Under the pieces are notes generated by a model. It was not told the origin of the DNA. It worked only from the letters and a program-made list of their open reading frames with translations, and did not search any database. From assembly GCF_049671645.1 (NCBI RefSeq), contig NZ_JBATVG010000014.1:62001-126000 (forward strand): a stretch of 64,000 nucleotides of DNA, given 5' to 3'. Positions 46,327-54,590 of the stretch are shown here, piece by piece. The translations under genes were made by a program, and so were the position numbers. Numbering within the stretch: the first letter of the stretch is position 1; each line of letters opens with the position of its first letter. Source of the stretch: Castellaniella sp049671645 (GTDB lineage Bacteria; Pseudomonadota; Gammaproteobacteria; Burkholderiales; Burkholderiaceae_B).

Positions 46327-46569
46327 TGTGTACCTCCGGCAGAAAATCGCTTTCATGGTACGTCGCCGAAAAGAGTCGGAGCCCCAATTCATGCGAAGCA
46401 ATCAGTGTTTAAAGAAAAATGTCAAGTATTTTTAAGATATGTGTAAGACGCGCCTCATACACTGGAAAGTGTCTGCCTTTCGCGACAGGCACGGCGCTTG
46501 CTCGATCCGAACCCGCCAGGCGCCTGGCGCCTTTCGGCAGAACTCAGGTTCGTGGCAAGGAGACATGCA
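46327..46569. promoter_or_regulatory. Divergent promoter region, ccoN and ABC importer
   Basis: These 243 bases separate two divergent operons. The centre (46400-46445) is strikingly AT-rich compared with the surroundings. On the minus strand a perfect TTGACA occurs at about 46419-46424, pointing toward ccoN, but its -10 is poor. No FNR/ANR half-site pair (TTGAT-N4-ATCAA) is found. AAGGAG precedes the importer gene. Confidence 0.4.
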
Positions 46570-47844
46570 ATGAAGTTTCCAACACTTCGGCCATGGATAG
46601 CATTCACGACCGCACTCCTGGGCGTAGCCGGCTACGCCCTGACCATCCCGCAGGCAGCCGCCGCTGAGCCCATCGCCATCGGCGTGCTGGCCCCCAAGAG
46701 CCAGATACTGGGCAAATCCATTTTCAATTCGGCCGAGCTGGCCGCCGCGGAGATCAATGCCAGCGGCGGGATAGACGGCCGCCCCATCAAACTGCACGAA
46801 TACGACACGCAGGAATCCGCCACCAACGCGGCGCAAGCTTTCCAGCGCACGGTGCAGGAAGACCATTCCGTCGCCGCAGTGGGGATTTTCGAGAGCGAAG
46901 TGGGGCTCGCCCTGATGCCCTGGGCTTCCCGCCTGAAGACCCCGCTGCTGGTGACCGCCACAGCCTCGCCCGAAATCCCGGGCCGCACGCACGCGCAGCC
47001 GGACCGCTTCAAATACACGTTCTCTTTCTGGTTCAACTCCGAGGTCCAGGCTCAGCAGATCTGCCAGATCGGCCACGACACGCTGATCCGGAATCCACAA
47101 CTGGCGGGATTCAACCGCGTCGCCATCCTGAGCGAAGACGCCGACTGGACCAAAGCCGTGGACAAGACCTATGAGAGCTGCCTGCCCAAGGCCGGTTTCA
47201 AGGTGGTGAATCACACGCGCTTCGCCCCCAGCACCACGGATTTCACCCCGATCTACAGCAAGATCAAGAGCGATCACGCCAACGTCATCATGGCGGGGGT
47301 CGCCCACGTCAGCGTGCCGCCGGTGGTGCAGTGGCATCAGCAGCAAGTGCCCGCGCTTTTCGACGGCATCAATGCCTCGGCGAGTTCGTCCGACTTCTGG
47401 GCGGCGACCAACGGCGCGACGGATGGACTGATCACCACCAGCGCCGGCTTGTCGGGCGCCGCAGTGACCAGCCGCACCGCCGCCTTCTACAACGCCTACA
47501 AGAAGCGCTTCGGCATCGACCAGCCCGCCTACGGCGCCTATTCCACCTACGAAGCCATGTATGCGCTGGCCGACGCCCTCAAGCGCACCCACGGCGCCGC
47601 CAAGGGCGATGCGCTGGTCAAGGCGCTGGAAGGCACCCACATCGAAGGCGTGATGGGCCAGATCCGCTTCTATGGCCTCGACAGCCCGTTCGCCCACGAG
47701 CTGGTGGCCGACCCCGACCCCGCCAAGGGCGCATCGGTCGTGGCCTTCCAGTGGCAAAACGGCAAACAGGTGATCGTCTGGCCGTCGCGGCTGGCAACCG
47801 GGAAGATCGAAGTGCCGAGCTTCGTCCCCGCTCCCAAGTCCTGA
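46570..47844 (+). CDS. Branched-chain-type ABC importer periplasmic binding protein
   Basis: A 424-residue type 1 periplasmic binding protein (LivJ/LivK-like). A Sec signal peptide ends near AAAAEP (about residue 32). The mature domain begins IAIGVLAPKSQILGKSIFN, then ASGGIDGRPIKLHEYDTQ and later YGAYSTYEAMYALADAL. The LivK family binds amino acids, amides or aromatic acids; the ligand here cannot be read from sequence. It begins a four-gene importer operon. The start is the second ATG of ATGCAATG, with AAGGAG at suitable distance. Confidence 0.88.
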   Translation: MKFPTLRPWIAFTTALLGVAGYALTIPQAAAAEPIAIGVLAPKSQILGKSIFNSAELAAAEINASGGIDGRPIKLHEYDTQESATNAAQAFQRTVQEDHSVAAVGIFESEVGLALMPWASRLKTPLLVTATASPEIPGRTHAQPDRFKYTFSFWFNSEVQAQQICQIGHDTLIRNPQLAGFNRVAILSEDADWTKAVDKTYESCLPKAGFKVVNHTRFAPSTTDFTPIYSKIKSDHANVIMAGVAHVSVPPVVQWHQQQVPALFDGINASASSSDFWAATNGATDGLITTSAGLSGAAVTSRTAAFYNAYKKRFGIDQPAYGAYSTYEAMYALADALKRTHGAAKGDALVKALEGTHIEGVMGQIRFYGLDSPFAHELVADPDPAKGASVVAFQWQNGKQVIVWPSRLATGKIEVPSFVPAPKS

Positions 47845-47868
47845 CGGCATGCCGCCACGCGCCGGACC

Positions 47869-48747
47869 ATGGATCTTCTCATCCAAATCCTGATCAGCGG
47901 CTTCATCATCGGGGCGATCTACGCACTGGGCGCCGCCGGCATGGCCGCCATCTTCGGCATTTCGGGGATCCTCAACCTGGCGCATGGCGCGCTCATTGTC
48001 CTGGCCGCCATGGTGGCCTGGTACGTCGGGCAACACACAGCGCTTGGCCTCTACGGAGCCGCCGGGGTCGGGATCCTGGCGGCGATCGCGGCCACCTACC
48101 TGCTCTACGGGCTGGTCATCCTGCCGCTGGAACGCTTCCGGCACATTCCGCCTGAAGAAAAGCACGTGTTCCAGCTGGTCGCCACGCTGCTGGTCGCCAT
48201 CGTCATCCAGGGCATCCTGGAGTGGGCCTTCGGCGCCACGCCGGTCACAACGCCGCCGATGATGGACGGAGTCATCCGGATCGGCGGCAACACCGTCCCG
48301 CGCAACAGCCTGCTGATCGGCGCCGTCGCCTGGCTCGTGCTGCTCGGCCTCTGGCTTTTCATCTCCCGCACCCGGCTGGGCAAGGCCATGCTGGCCGCCT
48401 CGATGAGCCCCAAGGGACTGGCCATCGTGGGCTATGACATCGGCCGCATCCATCTCGCCATCTGGGGCCTGTACGGCCTGGTGGTCGGCGTCGCGGGCGT
48501 CCTGCTGGCCTCGTTCACCAGCGCCAGCGGTCCCGTCGCGACCAACCTCACGGCCATCTCCTTCACCATCGTGGTGCTGGGCGGGCTGGGCAGCATCCTG
48601 GGTTCCCTGGCGGGGGCCTACATCCTCGGTTTCCTGAGCACGCTCACGGCTTACCTGATTTCTCCGGCCCTCAGCGAGCTGCCCGGGCTGGTGCTGCTGA
48701 TCCTGGTCCTGTACGTCCGCCCCCAAGGCCTGTTCGGGCGGCGCTGA
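47869..48747 (+). CDS. LivH-type ABC permease
   Basis: A 292-residue inner-membrane permease with about eight helices. The LivH start MDLLIQILISGFIIGAIYAL and the GISGILNLAHGAL motif are present, along with NLTAISFTIVVLGGLGSILG near the end. It pairs with the LivM-type protein 28 bases downstream. Confidence 0.92.
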   Translation: MDLLIQILISGFIIGAIYALGAAGMAAIFGISGILNLAHGALIVLAAMVAWYVGQHTALGLYGAAGVGILAAIAATYLLYGLVILPLERFRHIPPEEKHVFQLVATLLVAIVIQGILEWAFGATPVTTPPMMDGVIRIGGNTVPRNSLLIGAVAWLVLLGLWLFISRTRLGKAMLAASMSPKGLAIVGYDIGRIHLAIWGLYGLVVGVAGVLLASFTSASGPVATNLTAISFTIVVLGGLGSILGSLAGAYILGFLSTLTAYLISPALSELPGLVLLILVLYVRPQGLFGRR

Positions 48748-48775
48748 CCACACCTTCACCGTCAGGGATTCGCGC

Positions 48776-49750
48776 ATGTCTCCTACCGCCCCCGCCGATC
48801 CGCACACGACAGGACGAGCTCATGGCCTGCGCTGGCAGACCGCAGCGGCGCTGCTGTTCTTCGCGCTGCTGGCGTGCATCCCGCTGCTGGCCACCGGCTA
48901 CTACCTGGGCGTGCTGACCTTCGCCTTCTACGTGGCGGTCTACGCCATGAACTGGGACCTGCTGTTCGGCTACCTGGGCGAGGTGAACTTCGGTCCGACC
49001 TTCCTGATCGGCCTGGGCGCATACGGCGCGGGCCTGTGCAACACCCTGTGGAACTGGCCCGTTTGGGCCAGCATCCCGGCCGGCGTGGTCGCCGCCATCG
49101 CGGGCGGCCTGCTGTTGGCCGGTCCGGCACTGCGCCTGAAGGGCCCCTATTTCGGGCTGGTCACGCTGGTCGCCCTCTTGATCCTGAGCGATCTCATCAC
49201 CCTTTTCGCCAACTACACGGGCGGCGAAATCGGCTTGGCGCTGCCGGACATTCTGACCGACAGCAGCGCCGGAAACTTCTACTACGCCTGGGGCCTGATG
49301 GCCGTGACCGCGGTCACACTGCGGCTCATCGTGCGTTCGCCCCTGGGCCTGATCCTCCAGGCGATCGGACAGGATGCCGACGCGGCCAGGACCCTGGGTT
49401 TCAACACGGCCAAATTCAAGATCTTCGCCTTCGCGCTGAGCGCTTTCTTCTCGGGGCTGGCGGGCGCCATGACGGTCTTCTACTTCGGCACGGCATCGCC
49501 CGGCACGGTGGTGGCCCTGTCCGTGGTGGTCCAGATCATCATCGCCGCCATCATCGGCGGCCGGCGCTCCATCTTCGGATCCGTGCTGGGCGCCATCTTC
49601 CTGATCGTGGCCGGTGAAATGCTGCGTCCCTTCGGCCAATTGAGCAACGCCGCCGTGGCGGTGCTGGGCCTGCTCGTGCTGCTGTTCGCACCCGGAGGCT
49701 TCGTGAGCCTCTTCCGCGCTCACGCGGAGGAAAAGCATGGCGACTCTTGA
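48776..49750 (+). CDS. LivM-type ABC permease
   Basis: A 324-residue permease with about nine helices. Family motifs include YAMNWDLLFGYLGEVNFG, LRLKGPYFGLVTLV, and IGGRRSIFGSVLGAIF. The LivM/LivG-coupling segment DADAARTLGFNTAKFK is also present. It overlaps the ATPase gene by 14 bases. Confidence 0.92.
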   Translation: MSPTAPADPHTTGRAHGLRWQTAAALLFFALLACIPLLATGYYLGVLTFAFYVAVYAMNWDLLFGYLGEVNFGPTFLIGLGAYGAGLCNTLWNWPVWASIPAGVVAAIAGGLLLAGPALRLKGPYFGLVTLVALLILSDLITLFANYTGGEIGLALPDILTDSSAGNFYYAWGLMAVTAVTLRLIVRSPLGLILQAIGQDADAARTLGFNTAKFKIFAFALSAFFSGLAGAMTVFYFGTASPGTVVALSVVVQIIIAAIIGGRRSIFGSVLGAIFLIVAGEMLRPFGQLSNAAVAVLGLLVLLFAPGGFVSLFRAHAEEKHGDS

Positions 49751-51206
49751 AGTCTCGGGGCTTTCCAAACGCTTCGGCGGGCTGCAGGCCGTGGACGACA
49801 TGGCCTTCTCGGTGGACGGCGGCGAGATCCTGGGTCTGATCGGGCCCAACGGCTCGGGGAAATCCACGACCCTCATCCTCACCATGGGCATCACGCGGCC
49901 GGACAGGGGAACGGTCCGGCTGCGCGGGCGGGACATGTCGGGGCTGCCGACCCACGCCATCGCCAAGGCCGGGATGACCATGGTCTTCCAGCATTCGCGC
50001 CCGCTGCGGCGCCAGACCGTGCTGGAAAACATCCAGTTGGCGCTGCTGCCCGACGCGCTTCTGCAGTGGCGCATCCCGCCGCGACTCGACCAGAGGGCCC
50101 GGGACGTGGCGCATCGGGTGGGTCTGAGCCACGTCCTGCGCCAGCGTCCGGACTCCCTGCCCTTTGCCGACCTGCGCAGGCTCGAAATCGCCAAGGCCCT
50201 GGCCTCCAACCCGCACGTGCTGCTGCTGGACGAACCTTTTGCCGGACTCGCTCCGCGTGAAACCGGCGAATTCTCGGAACTGTTCCTGGCCATGCGCGAA
50301 GCCGGATGCGCCATCGTGCTCGTGGACCACAACGTCAAGGCCGTCGCGAAACTGGTGGACCGGATCGCCGTCATGCACACGGGCCGCAAGATCTTCGAAG
50401 GCTCTCCGGCCGAAGCCACAGGCAATGAACGGGTCAGGGAAGTCTACTTCGGCAAATCCCTGGATGCGGCCCAGTCCCCCCGCAGCGCGACCCAGCACGT
50501 CACACCGACCAGAAGGTTGCTGCAGGCGCGGATCGACTCGGTCCGCTATGGCAAGTCACAGGCGCTGCGCGATATCGACCTGCACGTGGACGAAGGAGAA
50601 TTCGTCTCCGTCGTCGGTTTGAACGGCGCGGGCAAGACCACGCTGTTCAACAGCATCCTGGGATTCGTGGACTACGCAGGCGACGTCCACTTCCACGGCC
50701 AGTCATTGCGATCCCGCAAGCCATCGGCCAATGCCTCTCTGGGCATCGCATTGTGTCCGGAAACCCGAGAACTGTTCTCGGCCATGTCGGTGCGCGAGAA
50801 TCTGGACATGGGCGGCCACGCCCTGGACACCCGCGAACGAGCACGACGGCTTGAATGGGTCTATGACCTGTTCCCGGTGCTAGGCGCCCGCGCCGCGCAA
50901 AGCGCCCATACCCTGAGCGGCGGCGAGCAGCAGATGCTCACGATCGGACGCGCGCTCATGCAAAAACCCAGTCTGCTGCTGTTGGACGAGCCCACTCTGG
51001 GCCTGGCGCCACTGGTGCTGGAAGACATATCCGACGTGCTGACCCGGCTGCAGCAGGAAGGCGGGCTGACGGTCCTGCTGGCCGAGCAGAACCTGACTTT
51101 CTCGCTCAAGCATTCGGACCGCATCTACCTGCTGGAGACGGGTTCCTTGCGTTGGGACGGCCCCGCAGCGCGCTTTGCCGCGGAGGTCGGCGAAGACCTG
51201 CTATAG
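49737..51206 (+). CDS. Fused LivG-LivF ABC ATPase
   Basis: A 489-residue protein with two complete ABC ATPase domains in one chain. Domain 1 (about 1-235, LivG-like) has Walker A GPNGSGKST, a signature degraded to FADLRRLEIAKAL and Walker B LLLDEPFAGLAP. Domain 2 (about 255-489, LivF-like) has Walker A GLNGAGKTT, a normal signature LSGGEQQML and Walker B LLLDEPTLGLAP. The two are normally separate genes in Liv-type operons. The first domain lacks the usual LSYG/SGG signature, so one of the two ATP sites may be weak. GGAGG precedes the ATG. Confidence 0.9.
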   Translation: MATLEVSGLSKRFGGLQAVDDMAFSVDGGEILGLIGPNGSGKSTTLILTMGITRPDRGTVRLRGRDMSGLPTHAIAKAGMTMVFQHSRPLRRQTVLENIQLALLPDALLQWRIPPRLDQRARDVAHRVGLSHVLRQRPDSLPFADLRRLEIAKALASNPHVLLLDEPFAGLAPRETGEFSELFLAMREAGCAIVLVDHNVKAVAKLVDRIAVMHTGRKIFEGSPAEATGNERVREVYFGKSLDAAQSPRSATQHVTPTRRLLQARIDSVRYGKSQALRDIDLHVDEGEFVSVVGLNGAGKTTLFNSILGFVDYAGDVHFHGQSLRSRKPSANASLGIALCPETRELFSAMSVRENLDMGGHALDTRERARRLEWVYDLFPVLGARAAQSAHTLSGGEQQMLTIGRALMQKPSLLLLDEPTLGLAPLVLEDISDVLTRLQQEGGLTVLLAEQNLTFSLKHSDRIYLLETGSLRWDGPAARFAAEVGEDLL

Positions 51207-51246
51207 GAGGGAATGGCAACTTCATCGTCGTCTCGTGCGTGACCTC

Positions 51247-51347
51247 ATCGTCGTGTCGCGGTCATCCGGCGCCGGTCGCCTATTGGCGGCTGCGCCGCGT
51301 ATGGACCAGTATGCTCCAACAGCACCGGATGACCGCGACACGACGAT
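51247..51347. repeat. Long hairpin element 1 (23-bp arms, shared 48-nt loop)
   Basis: Arms at 51247-51269 and 51325-51347 are perfect inverted repeats of 23 bp (starting ATCGTCGTGTCGCGG). Weaker outer pairing continues with GAATGGCA near 51211 and its complement near 51366. The enclosed core 51274-51321 is, as its reverse complement, 45 of 48 identical to the loop of the second hairpin at 51448-51495. The core contains its own small stem GCGGC/GCCGC. No ORF here has a domain. It lies between the convergent ABC ATPase and ruvB genes. Confidence 0.85.
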
Positions 51348-51420
51348 AGACGACAGGATCACACTGCCATTCTTTTGAGATGGCGCGGTTCAAGAACCAG
51401 CAATGCTCCAATTCTCGTCA

Positions 51421-51523
51421 TTCGGGGCGTGGGGCGTCGGGGTGGACTGTTGGAGCTTACTCGTCCATACGCGGCGCAGCCGCCAACAGGCGACCTGTCC
51501 ACCCCGGCGCCCCACGCCCCGAA
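51421..51523. repeat. Long hairpin element 2 (27-bp arms, shared 48-nt loop)
   Basis: Arms at 51421-51447 and 51497-51523 are inverted repeats of 27 bp with a single mismatch (G-T pairing), beginning TTCGGGGCGTGGGGC. The loop 51448-51495 is the same 48-nt core as in element 1 but in the opposite orientation (TGTTGGAGC at the start, AGGCGACC at the end). The core adds TGTTGG/CCAACA and GCGGC/GCCGC pairings inside the main stem. The arms share no sequence with those of element 1. Just downstream, AAGAGATCCC-like units repeat three times (51522-51559). Confidence 0.85.
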
Positions 51524-51636
51524 GAGATCCCCCAAAGAGATCCCTCGAAAAGATCTCCCCCCAAACGGCCGCCCCACGAGCCGTGATACCCCCAGGCAGC
51601 CAAACGAACAATGACCATTCCTGACAGGAGCAAGCT

Positions 51637-52698
51637 CTAAAACAGCTGGGCCCCGTCCCCGCCGCTGGGGGCCTTCAGGCCCAGATGCTGCCAGCAGCGG
51701 CGCGTGGCCATGCGGCCCCGGGGCGTGCGCTGCAGGTAGCCATGCTGGATCAGATAGGGTTCGATGACGTCTTCGATGGTGTCGCGTTCCTCGCCGATGG
51801 CCGCCGCCAGGCTGTCCACCCCCACCGGGCCGCCATCGAACTTGTGCACGATGGCCTCCAGCAATTTGCGATCCATCAGATCCAGCCCCTGGGGATCGAC
51901 TTCCAGCATGGCCAATGCCGCCCGCGCCGTCGCGGTGTCGATCCGCCCATCGGCGCGGACTTCGGCATAGTCGCGCACCCGGCGCAACAGGCGGTTGGCG
52001 ATACGCGGCGTGCCCCGGGAACGGCAGGCGATCTCCGCAGCGCCTTCAGGGGTGGTGTCGGCGCCCAGCAGACCGGCGCTGCGCCGCACGATGTGGGTCA
52101 GGTCTTCGGCCGAATAGAATTCCAGCCGCGACACGATGCCGAAGCGGTCGCGCAGCGGATTGGTCAACATGCCTGCGCGGGTCGTCGCCCCCACCAGGGT
52201 AAAGGGCTGAAGATCGATCTTCACGCTGCGGGCGGCCGGACCTTCGCCGATCAGGATGTCGATCTGGAAGTCTTCCAGGGCGGGATAGAGGATTTCCTCT
52301 ACCACGGGGGACAGGCGGTGGATCTCGTCGATGAACAGGACGTCGTTGCGTTCCAGATTGGTCAGCATGGCGGCCAGGTCGCCGGGGCGTTCCAGCACCG
52401 GGCCGGAGGTCTGGCGCAGCTGCACCCCCATTTCGTGGGCCACGATGTGCGCCAGGGTGGTCTTGCCCAGCCCCGGCGGGCCGAAGAGCAGCACGTGATC
52501 CAGGGATTCGCCGCGCTGGCGGGCGGCCGCGATGAAGATGTCGAGCTGGTCGCGCACCCGCTGCTGGCCCACATAGTCGCCCAGGGATTTGGGCCGCAGG
52601 GCGCGTTCGATGGAGTCTTCGGCGTGCGAAGCCACGTCGGGGGCCACCAGCCTGGGCTCGGGAGCCCCGGAAGACAGGGAATCGGGTTGTATCGCCAT
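51637..52698 (-). CDS. ruvB: Holliday junction helicase motor RuvB
   Basis: A 353-residue AAA+ ATPase that drives branch migration. Walker A GPPGLGKTTLAH, Walker B LFIDEIHRLSP, sensor 1 VGATTRAG and the arginine-finger/lid region GTPRIANRLLRRVRDY are present, followed by the winged-helix domain ending near GRMATRRCWQHLG. It is standard in length. It is separated from ruvCA by about 10 kb that contain recQ, an oxidase operon and an ABC importer, and has its own SOS-type box upstream. Confidence 0.97.
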   Translation of the reverse strand: MAIQPDSLSSGAPEPRLVAPDVASHAEDSIERALRPKSLGDYVGQQRVRDQLDIFIAAARQRGESLDHVLLFGPPGLGKTTLAHIVAHEMGVQLRQTSGPVLERPGDLAAMLTNLERNDVLFIDEIHRLSPVVEEILYPALEDFQIDILIGEGPAARSVKIDLQPFTLVGATTRAGMLTNPLRDRFGIVSRLEFYSAEDLTHIVRRSAGLLGADTTPEGAAEIACRSRGTPRIANRLLRRVRDYAEVRADGRIDTATARAALAMLEVDPQGLDLMDRKLLEAIVHKFDGGPVGVDSLAAAIGEERDTIEDVIEPYLIQHGYLQRTPRGRMATRRCWQHLGLKAPSGGDGAQLF

Positions 52699-52741
52699 GA
52701 ATTGCCGCGCTGCGAAAAAACTGCGTTAAACAGAGGCCTGA

Positions 52742-52757
52742 CTGTGCAAAATCACAG
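52742..52757 (-). promoter_or_regulatory. LexA-type SOS box upstream of ruvB
   Basis: CTGTG-N6-CACAG, that is CTG-N10-CAG with ACTG/CAGT flanks, matches the proteobacterial LexA operator. It lies 44 bases upstream of the ruvB ATG and overlaps a TATACT box (minus strand), as expected for repression of a DNA-repair gene. Confidence 0.65.
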
Positions 52758-52838
52758 TATATCGTACAGGAGGGACATCCAGCCGTCCGGCCCGGCTCGC
52801 CGTCCCAGGGACGACGGCCGCATGGCAGGGCGCGTGTC

Positions 52839-54587
52839 TCACCGCCTTCGGGGCGACAGCACGAAAGCATCCTCGCTGTCCACGGCCCGCTTCAACTGCG
52901 AATAGCGTTCCAGCAGATCCGATTTATAGACGACCCCCAGCAAGCGCGCCGGCCGGTCCCGGCTGACGACGGGCAGGCGTTCGCCCTGGAAAGCGCTGAA
53001 CTGCGCCTGGGCCTCGTCCAGGCTCAGGTCCGGATACAGGGGCTTGACGAAATCCAGGCGCAGGACCTCGCCGCAAGTCTTGGCCGCCACGTCGATTTCC
53101 CCCAGCATCATGCGGGTCAGGTCCTGCTGGGCGATCACGCCCTGCCAGCAATTGCCCTCGTCCACCACGTACAGATACTTGACGGGGTAATCCAGGAACA
53201 TTTCCTGGGCCTGGCGCACCGGCATGGTCGTGCGCACCACGGTTTCCGCAGGCCGCAGCAGGCTGTCCAGCCGCGCCTGCCGCAGGCGCTGGCGCAGCGC
53301 CTGATTGTCCTCGTGGTGCAGCGTGACCTCGTACATGACGGCCTGCGCCAGACCGCGCGAGACGAAATAGGCCACGACGCAGGCCAGCACCAGCGGCAGC
53401 ACCATCTGATAGCTGAGCGTCATTTCGAAAATCATCAGGATGGCCATGAACGGCGCGCTGGTGGCGGCCGCCAGAAAGGCGCCCATGCCCACCAGGGCGA
53501 AGACCGCCCCGTGCCCGGCCAGCATCGGCCAGGCATCGCCCAGCACCTGACCGAACAACACCCCCAGAGCGCCGCCCACGAACAGGGTCGGGGTGAATAC
53601 CCCGCCCACAGCCCCCGAACCCGCCGTCAGGGCGGTCGCCAGCACTTTGCACAGCAGCATCAGCAGCACGGTCTGCCAGGCCCAGTGGTCGTGCAGCAAT
53701 GACAGCACCACCCGATTGCCATTGCCCGCCATATCGGGCAACTGGGTCAGCAAAGCCCCCAGCAAGAGTCCGCCCAGCGCCAGGCGCCAGGGCAGGCCCA
53801 GTCCCGTGCGGTCGAACAGCGTCCTGACCCCATGAATGCACCGCAGGAACTGGGCCGCCCCCACCCCGGCCAACACGCCCAAGGCCAGGCAAGGCAGCAG
53901 CAATTCGACCGGCGCCGCCTGCAGATCCGGCAGCGGATAGCGGGGTTCGTAGTGGCCGGTCAGATGCATGACCAGGCTGGAGACCGCCGCCGCCACCAGC
54001 AAGGGACCGAAATTCTGGAAAGACATCGATCCCAGGATGATCTCGCCGACGAACACGGCGCCCGCCAACGGGGCGCCATAGGCGGCCGATACCCCGGCGG
54101 CGGCGCCGCAGGCCGCCAGCAGGCGCAGATGCGCCGTATCGACCCGCAGCAAGCGCCCCAGGCCCGAAGACCAGAGCGCGGCCAAGTGCACCATGGCGCC
54201 TTCACGGCCGATCGAGCCGCCCGACGCCACCGTGCACAACGACGACAGGGAACGCAGCAGCCCCTGCCCCAGGGACATGCGGCCATCGCCGATGGCCACG
54301 GCCTCCATATAGCTGGAATGCTTGTCGCGCGATACCCGCCGGGCCGCCACCAGCAAGGCGCCCGCGCACAGGCCGCCCACGGCGGGCACCAGCAGGCGCA
54401 ACGGCCAGGACAGGCTGCCCATGACCTGGGTGATCAGCCCCGGCTGTTCGGTGAACAGGCGCTGGATGGCATGGATGCCGGCGTGAAAGGCGATCGTGAC
54501 GAGCGCGCCGCCCAGTCCGGCCAGGGCCGCCCAGCACAACATGGCCGTCACCCCATCCGCCTGAATCCGCAGACTAGGTCTTCGCAT
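52839..54587 (-). CDS. ClC-family chloride channel/transporter with CBS domains
   Basis: A 582-residue ClcB-like membrane protein. The gating glutamate is in GGSIGREGAMVHLAAL (about residues 122-137, GREGA instead of GREGP), and the second anion-site motif GSGAVGGVFTPTLFVGG is intact. The position of the internal proton glutamate of E. coli ClcA (E203) reads Ile (VGEIIL), so channel-like or uncoupled behaviour is possible. Two CBS domains occupy about residues 435-575 (TTMPVRQAQEMF and YPDLSLDEAQAQF). It starts three bases after the CydB-like gene and appears to be the third gene of that operon. Confidence 0.9.
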   Translation of the reverse strand: MRRPSLRIQADGVTAMLCWAALAGLGGALVTIAFHAGIHAIQRLFTEQPGLITQVMGSLSWPLRLLVPAVGGLCAGALLVAARRVSRDKHSSYMEAVAIGDGRMSLGQGLLRSLSSLCTVASGGSIGREGAMVHLAALWSSGLGRLLRVDTAHLRLLAACGAAAGVSAAYGAPLAGAVFVGEIILGSMSFQNFGPLLVAAAVSSLVMHLTGHYEPRYPLPDLQAAPVELLLPCLALGVLAGVGAAQFLRCIHGVRTLFDRTGLGLPWRLALGGLLLGALLTQLPDMAGNGNRVVLSLLHDHWAWQTVLLMLLCKVLATALTAGSGAVGGVFTPTLFVGGALGVLFGQVLGDAWPMLAGHGAVFALVGMGAFLAAATSAPFMAILMIFEMTLSYQMVLPLVLACVVAYFVSRGLAQAVMYEVTLHHEDNQALRQRLRQARLDSLLRPAETVVRTTMPVRQAQEMFLDYPVKYLYVVDEGNCWQGVIAQQDLTRMMLGEIDVAAKTCGEVLRLDFVKPLYPDLSLDEAQAQFSAFQGERLPVVSRDRPARLLGVVYKSDLLERYSQLKRAVDSEDAFVLSPRRR

Positions 54588-54590
54588 GGC

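Noticed and set aside
46327..46569. FNR/ANR box upstream of ccoN
   Set aside because: No TTGAT-N4-ATCAA or close variant found on either strand.
46432..48807. 791-codon minus-strand open frame
   Set aside because: Antisense to the ABC importer genes; repetitive, low-complexity translation.
51247..51523. CRISPR-like or integron attC-like array
   Set aside because: Only two copies of the core, in opposite orientation, with arms that differ; no spacer-repeat periodicity and no cas or integrase gene nearby.
52839..54587. Fluoride-specific CLC-F antiporter
   Set aside because: The protein has the GREG gating motif and C-terminal CBS domains of ClcB-type proteins, not the CLC-F pattern.
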